From: an uncultured Macromonas sp.
GTDB lineage: Bacteria; Pseudomonadota; Gammaproteobacteria; Burkholderiales; Burkholderiaceae
DNA length: 11,075 nucleotides
Direction: 5' to 3'
Assembly: GCA_946481585.1 (NCBI GenBank)
Contig: CAMLOF010000081.1
Span: 1-11,075, forward strand
Made by a program: the position numbers and the translations under genes. Positions within the stretch are counted from its first letter, which is position 1; the number at the start of each line of letters is the position of its first letter. Positions 7,352 through 11,075 of this stretch are shown in pieces. The notes beneath the pieces are model-generated. The model saw nothing but the letters and a program-made list of their open reading frames with translations. It made no database searches and had not been told where the DNA came from.

Positions 7352-8122
7352 TCAAAGCCCGGTAAAGCGGCGCACCGCGGCGAAATACCACCGGTACGGC
7401 AACAAGCGCAGCAGCTTCATCACGCGGCTGAAGCGTTTTGGGAAGTGGATGTGAAAGTCGCCATCTGCCCAGCCTTGCAGAATGGCTTGGGCAGCGGCTT
7501 GTGGGGTGATGGCGGCAGGCATGGGGAAGTCGTTGCCTGCCGTCATGGGTGTGGTGACGAAACCCGGTGTTATGACGCTCACGCCCAGGCCTTGCGGTTG
7601 AAGGTCAAGATAGAGCGACTCCGCCAGGTTGATGAGTGCCGCCTTGGTGGGACCATACGCGAGGCTCTTGGGCAAGCCCCTGAAGCCGGCAACACTGCTG
7701 ACCAGGCTGACGTGGCCAGTGCGCCGCGCCTGCATGGCGGGTAACACGGCAGCCAGCACGTTCCAGGCGCCCGTCACGTTGATGTGCTGGTGACGCAGCG
7801 CGTCTTCCAGATCCAGGTCCATGGCCCGCATGGGCCGGTAGTGCCCTGCGCAATAGCAAACCAGATCCAGAGAGCCCTGCGCCAACAACCGTTCAGCAGC
7901 AAAGCGAACTTGCGGTGCCTCGCCAACGTCCAGCGGCATGGCAGCACTTCCGGGATGCTCTGCAACGAAGGCATCCAAAGCGGCGGCATTGCGCGCCGAC
8001 ACAACCACACGCGCGCCGCGCGCATGCAGGGCGCTCGCCGTTGCGCGCCCAATGCCGCTGGACGCGCCGACGATCCACGCGGTGCGGCCATGCCAGTCGT
8101 TCAGCTGTGGATTCAGACTCAT
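7352..8122 (-). CDS. Short-chain dehydrogenase/reductase (SDR)
   Basis: This 256-residue NAD(P)-dependent oxidoreductase of the classical SDR type has the cofactor motif GASSGIG at 19-25, an acidic/basic selector region VVVSARN (39-45), LDV near 64-66, CAG at 91-93, Asn115 in HINVTG, the catalytic serine Ser143 in LVSSVAG, and Tyr156/Lys160 in YGPTK. The PG motif (ITPGFVTTPM) follows. The Arg at 44 in the SAR motif hints at NADPH preference. The C-terminus is basic and aromatic (LLRLLPYRWYFAAVRRF), possibly a membrane-surface contact. The ATG at 8122 overlaps the DUF3833 stop by 4 bases (ATGA); the longer in-frame reading to 8224 lies within DUF3833 and is rejected. The substrate is not identifiable; a lipid or aldehyde is plausible from its neighbours. 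Confidence 0.93.
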   Translation of the reverse strand: MSLNPQLNDWHGRTAWIVGASSGIGRATASALHARGARVVVSARNAAALDAFVAEHPGSAAMPLDVGEAPQVRFAAERLLAQGSLDLVCYCAGHYRPMRAMDLDLEDALRHQHINVTGAWNVLAAVLPAMQARRTGHVSLVSSVAGFRGLPKSLAYGPTKAALINLAESLYLDLQPQGLGVSVITPGFVTTPMTAGNDFPMPAAITPQAAAQAILQGWADGDFHIHFPKRFSRVMKLLRLLPYRWYFAAVRRFTGL

Positions 8123-8667
8123 GGCAGCTTGGTGAATGACAACGTGACCTCGCCCAGACGGAAGCCGAATTTGCTCATGGTTGCGCGGTTGAGCATCACG
8201 CGGTCGTCGATCTGGTACATCCAATCGTCGAACTGGACTTCGTACACCTTGCCGTCCACCGGCAAGCGAAGGGTGTAGTTCCAGCGAAAGGCATTGCCAC
8301 GAACTTGACCACTGGCCTCACCCACCACGTCGTCGGCCCGGCCGGTGTAGCGGCCGTCCGCATGGCGCGTGAGCCGCCAGACGCGGCGCTCGGTCTGCCC
8401 ATCCGAATAGGTGAAACGCTCGTCCAGCACGCCTTGGTCGCCCTCCCAGCGTCCCTCCATTTGCACCACGAAGCGCCGCACCACTTGGCCACCACGATCC
8501 TGGAAGATGCCATGCGCCACCAGTGGCCCGTTGAAGTAGGTGCGCAGGTCGAGCACGGGTTGTTCTTGGGCATAGCCATCCAGGTTCTGCGTGGCGCAAC
8601 CCGCCAACCAACCAACGGCAGACAACAGACCAAGCGCCATCCACCGGATCGTTCCACGTTTTTGCAT
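8119..8667 (-). CDS. DUF3833 family lipoprotein
   Basis: This 182-residue protein of the DUF3833 family has a bacterial lipoprotein signal: a basic start MQKRGTIR, a hydrophobic core, and the lipobox LAGC with Cys24 as the expected lipidated residue. The mature part is strand-rich, with the family segments FNGPLVAHGIFQDRGGQVVRRF, GRWEGDQGVLDERFTYSDGQ, ADDVVGEASGQVRGNAFRWNY and VYEVQFDDWMYQIDDRVMLNRATMSKFGFRLGEVTLSF; it may form a lipocalin-like barrel, which would fit lipid binding. The start at 8667 is supported by a strong AAGGAG site and by the signal peptide; the 30 codons upstream in frame overlap the transporter gene. It is probably anchored in the outer or inner membrane. DUF3833 genes recur beside cfa-like, chalcone-isomerase-like and SDR genes. 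The molecular role is unknown. Confidence 0.9.
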   Translation of the reverse strand: MQKRGTIRWMALGLLSAVGWLAGCATQNLDGYAQEQPVLDLRTYFNGPLVAHGIFQDRGGQVVRRFVVQMEGRWEGDQGVLDERFTYSDGQTERRVWRLTRHADGRYTGRADDVVGEASGQVRGNAFRWNYTLRLPVDGKVYEVQFDDWMYQIDDRVMLNRATMSKFGFRLGEVTLSFTKLP

Positions 8668-8668
8668 C

Positions 8669-9991
8669 TCATGACTCCTTGAAATGAGGGTCGCGCCGCA
8701 CCAGGGTGAACAGCAACGTTGCTGCTCCCAACTTGAGCAAGCAAGGCAGAACGGCATAGGCCCAGGTAAGTGCCTGAAGGGCGTCTGGCACAGCCGTGCC
8801 GGGCGTGTAACCCCATAGGCCTAGCAAAGGCAACGCAAGCCCGGCTGCCAGCGCGAGGTTGAGCTTGGTGGCGAAGTTCCACCACCCAAAGTAAGCACCG
8901 GCATGCCGGTCGTGCCCGGCGTGGCGCGAGATGAAACCGGCCAGCAAGGCCCCGGGCAAGGCCAGATCTGCGCCCAGCGCCAGGCCCGACAGTGCGCACA
9001 CCAGCCAGAACCCCAGCAAATCGCCCGGGCCCAGCAGGGCGGCCCAAGCGAACACCAGTACGGACAAGACCATGCCCGCAAGCCACGTCCGCGACAATGC
9101 CCACGCCCGCACCAGTCGCAACCACAGCGGCATGCCCAGGGCGGCAAAGACAAAGTACGTACCGAGAAACGCTGGCTGCCAGTTTGATGGCGCCTGCAAG
9201 CGGTCCTCAATGAAGAACAACACCAAGGTGGCCGGAATGGCACTGGCAATGCCGTTGCACACAAACACCAGCATCAGGCGGCGAAATGCCGTCTGGCGCC
9301 ATGGCAGCCACACCGCGCTGCCTGGCTCAGGCTCCATCAGCATCCGAAACGGCTTTGGCGCTTGACGCCAAGCCAGCCACCCGAGCGCCAGCGCAAGCGC
9401 GAAAACCGCCAACATGGCGGGCAGACCCGCCACCGTGGGCAAGACCGACGCACAAACCACCCCCAGCAGGCCCGCTGCCTCGCGCCACGCCACCACGCGC
9501 GAACGGGCCGGGCCGTCACCCCCTAACCGGGCACCCCAGGATTGGTGAGCAATCGAAAGCAGGCTGTAACCCAGGCAGGTGAATACCAGCGTCACCCAGG
9601 CCCATGCAAGCAACATCTGCGGTTCGCGCACTGCCGGGTAAAACACCATGGCCAGGCCCGCTGCCAACACCAAGCACGCGCCCACGCCAGCCCTCAGCAC
9701 AGCCTTCACCGATCTTGCGAAGAGCAAGTCCACCCATCGCCCTAGCCATGGGTCCACAACCGCATCCAGCAATCGCGCAGACAGCAACACACCGCCCAAC
9801 GCGGCCAGCGGCACCCCGAAGTTGCTGGCGTAGTGATGCGGCAGCAATACATAAAGAGGCAAGGCAACAAAAGCGAGGGGAAACCCCAGCGAACCGTAGG
9901 CCAGCCCTTCGCGCCACCCCACCACCCCCGAACCAGACGGGTTGGCACAAGCCTGGCCGAAAGTGTTCAAGGGGGCTTCGGAAACAGACAT
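8669..9991 (-). CDS. MFS transporter of the GPH (MFS_2) type
   Basis: This is a 440-residue inner-membrane protein with about 12 hydrophobic segments, starting with LAYGSLGFPLAFVALPLYVLLPHHYA. It resembles glycoside-pentoside-hexuronide:cation symporter-like MFS_2 proteins. The family-like motif LLDAVVDPWLGRWVDL follows the second helix (consensus R..Da..DP..G...D). FFIEDRLQ and a C-terminal FGWWNFATKLNLALAAGLALPLL also fit. Although the family name suggests sugars, MFS_2 members include lipid transporters, and here the neighbours (cfa-like, lipoprotein) make a lipid or envelope substrate plausible; this is inference. The ATG at 9991 is preferred over the in-frame GTG at 9994 because GAGG lies 7 bases before it. 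The stop is one base before the DUF3833 start. Confidence 0.88.
   Translation of the reverse strand: MSVSEAPLNTFGQACANPSGSGVVGWREGLAYGSLGFPLAFVALPLYVLLPHHYASNFGVPLAALGGVLLSARLLDAVVDPWLGRWVDLLFARSVKAVLRAGVGACLVLAAGLAMVFYPAVREPQMLLAWAWVTLVFTCLGYSLLSIAHQSWGARLGGDGPARSRVVAWREAAGLLGVVCASVLPTVAGLPAMLAVFALALALGWLAWRQAPKPFRMLMEPEPGSAVWLPWRQTAFRRLMLVFVCNGIASAIPATLVLFFIEDRLQAPSNWQPAFLGTYFVFAALGMPLWLRLVRAWALSRTWLAGMVLSVLVFAWAALLGPGDLLGFWLVCALSGLALGADLALPGALLAGFISRHAGHDRHAGAYFGWWNFATKLNLALAAGLALPLLGLWGYTPGTAVPDALQALTWAYAVLPCLLKLGAATLLFTLVRRDPHFKES
8675..8680 (-). promoter_or_regulatory. Ribosome binding site of the DUF3833 gene
   Basis: A full AAGGAG on the minus strand lies 7 bases before the ATG at 8667, inside the last codons of the transporter gene. 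It is the strongest Shine-Dalgarno sequence noted in the window and fixes the lipoprotein start. Confidence 0.75.
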
Positions 9992-9998
9992 CACACGA

Positions 9999-10002
9999 CC
10001 TC
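9999..10002 (-). promoter_or_regulatory. Ribosome binding site of the transporter gene
   Basis: GAGG overlaps the stop codon of the chalcone-isomerase-like gene and lies 7 bases before the ATG at 9991. This favours that ATG over the GTG directly before it. Confidence 0.55.
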
Positions 10003-10564
10003 AGGAACGGCCTGCACCTGCCAGCAGCGCCTCGCGCAACGCGGGTTCAGACGTTGCTGGCGACAGCCAGATGCCAAAGAACAGCCGTGCGAACAAAGGA
10101 TCGGCCACCTCACCAAGCACCCTTTGGCCCTGCATGAACACCGCGCCCGCACCAGGCCGATACAAACCGGTCAATGCATCACCCGCCTTGACGTTGGGCA
10201 GCACCTCTTCCAAGGCACGCTGCCAACGCCGGGCCTGGTCCTCAGTCAAGGGCTGCTGGCGGCGCATCTCCTGTATGGACCGGCGTGCGATGGCGCTGCC
10301 TTCAAAATCACGCAGATACTCCAGCTCCAGCGCCAAAGGTGCGGCAGCATGGTCGTTGGCGTCGAAGCCCGGCCCAACCCACAGGCGCGCACGGTACACC
10401 TCGAATCCCCAAACGCGCAGCAGGCCCTGCCCTGCCAGGCGCGCGCCCGGCAAGGGTGGCGCGGGCGTGTTTGCCCATGCCGTGCCCCCGGTCAACCACA
10501 AGGTAGCTGCCAGTCCTGCGAGCAAACCATGTCGCCGAAGCTGATCCACAGACAGGGCCTTCAT
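10001..10564 (-). CDS. Secreted chalcone-isomerase-like protein
   Basis: This 187-residue protein has an N-terminal Sec signal peptide: MKALSVDQLRRHG, a hydrophobic stretch LLAGLAATLWLTGG, and a likely cleavage after Ala31 (AWA-NT), so it should be periplasmic. The mature part matches the chalcone-isomerase-like family: RLAGQGLLRVWGFEVYRARLWV, then PLALELEYLRDFEGSAIARRSIQEM, and the C-terminal block GVFM-like AVFMQGQRVLGEVADPLFARLFFGIWL. Bacterial relatives are not flavonoid enzymes in any proven sense; the fold is known to bind fatty acids in plants, so a lipid-binding role is plausible but inferred. The ATG at 10564 overlaps the methyltransferase stop by 4 bases (ATGA). The further 27 upstream codons lie within that gene and would spoil the signal peptide. 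Confidence 0.88.
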   Translation of the reverse strand: MKALSVDQLRRHGLLAGLAATLWLTGGTAWANTPAPPLPGARLAGQGLLRVWGFEVYRARLWVGPGFDANDHAAAPLALELEYLRDFEGSAIARRSIQEMRRQQPLTEDQARRWQRALEEVLPNVKAGDALTGLYRPGAGAVFMQGQRVLGEVADPLFARLFFGIWLSPATSEPALREALLAGAGRS

Positions 10565-11075
10565 GGTTTTTGCAGTGTGTACTGCACCACGCCAATGTCG
10601 CCGTGCTCGAACCCGGCTTCGCAATAGGCCAGGTAAAACTCCCACAGCCGGACGAACTGCTCGTCAAAACCTTGGCGCAGCACCTGCTCTCGCTGTGCCA
10701 GAAAGGACTCACGCCAGCGGCGGCAGGTTTCGGCGTAATCCGCCCCGAAAGACAACTCGTCCACCACGCGCAGACCAGCCGCTTCAGCTTCCCGCCGGAA
10801 CGCCTCCGGTGACGGCAGGCACCCGCCGGGGAAGATGTACTGCTGAATGAAGTCTGTCGAACGGACGTAGCGCTCGAACAGGGCATCATCGATGACGATG
10901 CTCTGCACGCACGCCCGTCCGCCTGACTTGAGCAGACGCTGGACCGTCTGGAAATACACCGGCCAGTACTCCCGCCCCACCGCCTCGATCATCTCGATGG
11001 AGCAGACCGCATCGAAAGGTCCGTCAGAGATGTCACGGTAGTCCTGCAGGCGCAGGTCTGCACGCCCAACCGCCC
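10561..11075 (-). CDS. Cyclopropane-fatty-acyl-phospholipid synthase-like methyltransferase, C-terminal part (partial)
   Basis: The C-terminal 170 residues of a SAM-dependent methyltransferase of the CFA synthase family are visible; the N-terminus lies beyond the right edge. Landmarks are LRLQDYRDI and FDAVCSIEMIEAVGREYW, the end of the Rossmann-fold core with the family SxEMxEAVG motif, then LLKSGGRACVQSIVIDD, and FIQQYIFPGGCLPS, the equivalent of the active-site IFPxGxLPS block. The end RLWEFYLAYCEAGFEHGDIGVVQYTLQKP is typical. Enzymes of this family add a methylene or methyl group to unsaturated phospholipid acyl chains, which protects membranes from oxidative or photo-oxidative damage. 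The close CfaA of Rhodobacter belongs to the singlet-oxygen response; whether this one makes cyclopropane or furan-type lipids cannot be told. It is the first gene seen in the run of nine and overlaps the next gene by 4 bases. Confidence 0.92.
   Translation of the reverse strand, partial: AVGRADLRLQDYRDISDGPFDAVCSIEMIEAVGREYWPVYFQTVQRLLKSGGRACVQSIVIDDALFERYVRSTDFIQQYIFPGGCLPSPEAFRREAEAAGLRVVDELSFGADYAETCRRWRESFLAQREQVLRQGFDEQFVRLWEFYLAYCEAGFEHGDIGVVQYTLQKP

Noticed and set aside
10571..10586. Inverted repeat TGCAGTgtgtACTGCA near the methyltransferase stop
   Set aside because: It is inside codons for the conserved C-terminus (VQYTLQ) and has no T-run; probably chance.
1..11075. Search for CRISPR arrays, tRNA or rRNA genes, insertion sequences and attachment sites
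   Set aside because: No regularly spaced repeats, RNA-gene-like segments, transposase reading frames or terminal inverted repeats were noticed by eye; almost all bases are in protein-coding genes.

Overview
All genes seen here lie on the minus strand, so transcription runs from high to low coordinates. The DNA is GC-rich with tightly packed genes. The gene order hisC-hisB-hisH-hisA-hisF with a stand-alone hisB points to a betaproteobacterium, most likely Burkholderiales and perhaps Comamonadaceae. That placement is inference from gene content and order, not from a database match.

Region 1 (about 1-3530) is part of the histidine biosynthesis operon: hisC, hisB, hisH and hisA are complete, and hisF is cut by the left edge of the window. 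These genes cover the middle of the pathway: ProFAR isomerisation (HisA), imidazole ring closure (HisH with HisF), dehydration to imidazole-acetol phosphate (HisB) and transamination (HisC). hisG and hisD, which often precede hisC in this group, are not upstream of it here.

Region 2 (3531-3657) is the only real gap, 127 bases long. It holds GC-rich inverted repeats and a weak promoter candidate for the his genes.

Region 3 (3658-11075) is one compact run of nine genes, with junctions from 4-base overlaps to 18-base gaps. In transcription order they are: the C-terminal part of a cyclopropane-fatty-acid-synthase-like methyltransferase (cut by the right edge), a secreted chalcone-isomerase-like protein, a GPH/MFS-type transporter, a DUF3833 lipoprotein, a short-chain dehydrogenase, an NTF2/SnoaL-fold protein, an FAD photolyase/cryptochrome homologue, a 52-residue DUF2256 cysteine-motif protein, and an iron-sulfur photolyase-related protein. 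Together they look like a light and singlet-oxygen stress operon: DNA photorepair plus lipid or envelope modification. Similar gene sets are known under the ECF sigma factor/ChrR system in other proteobacteria. Its promoter and regulators must lie beyond the right edge.

The most notable points are two very different photolyase lineages separated by a tiny uncharacterised DUF2256 gene, unusual active-site substitutions in the first photolyase by hand alignment, and the joining of this stress cluster directly upstream of hisC.
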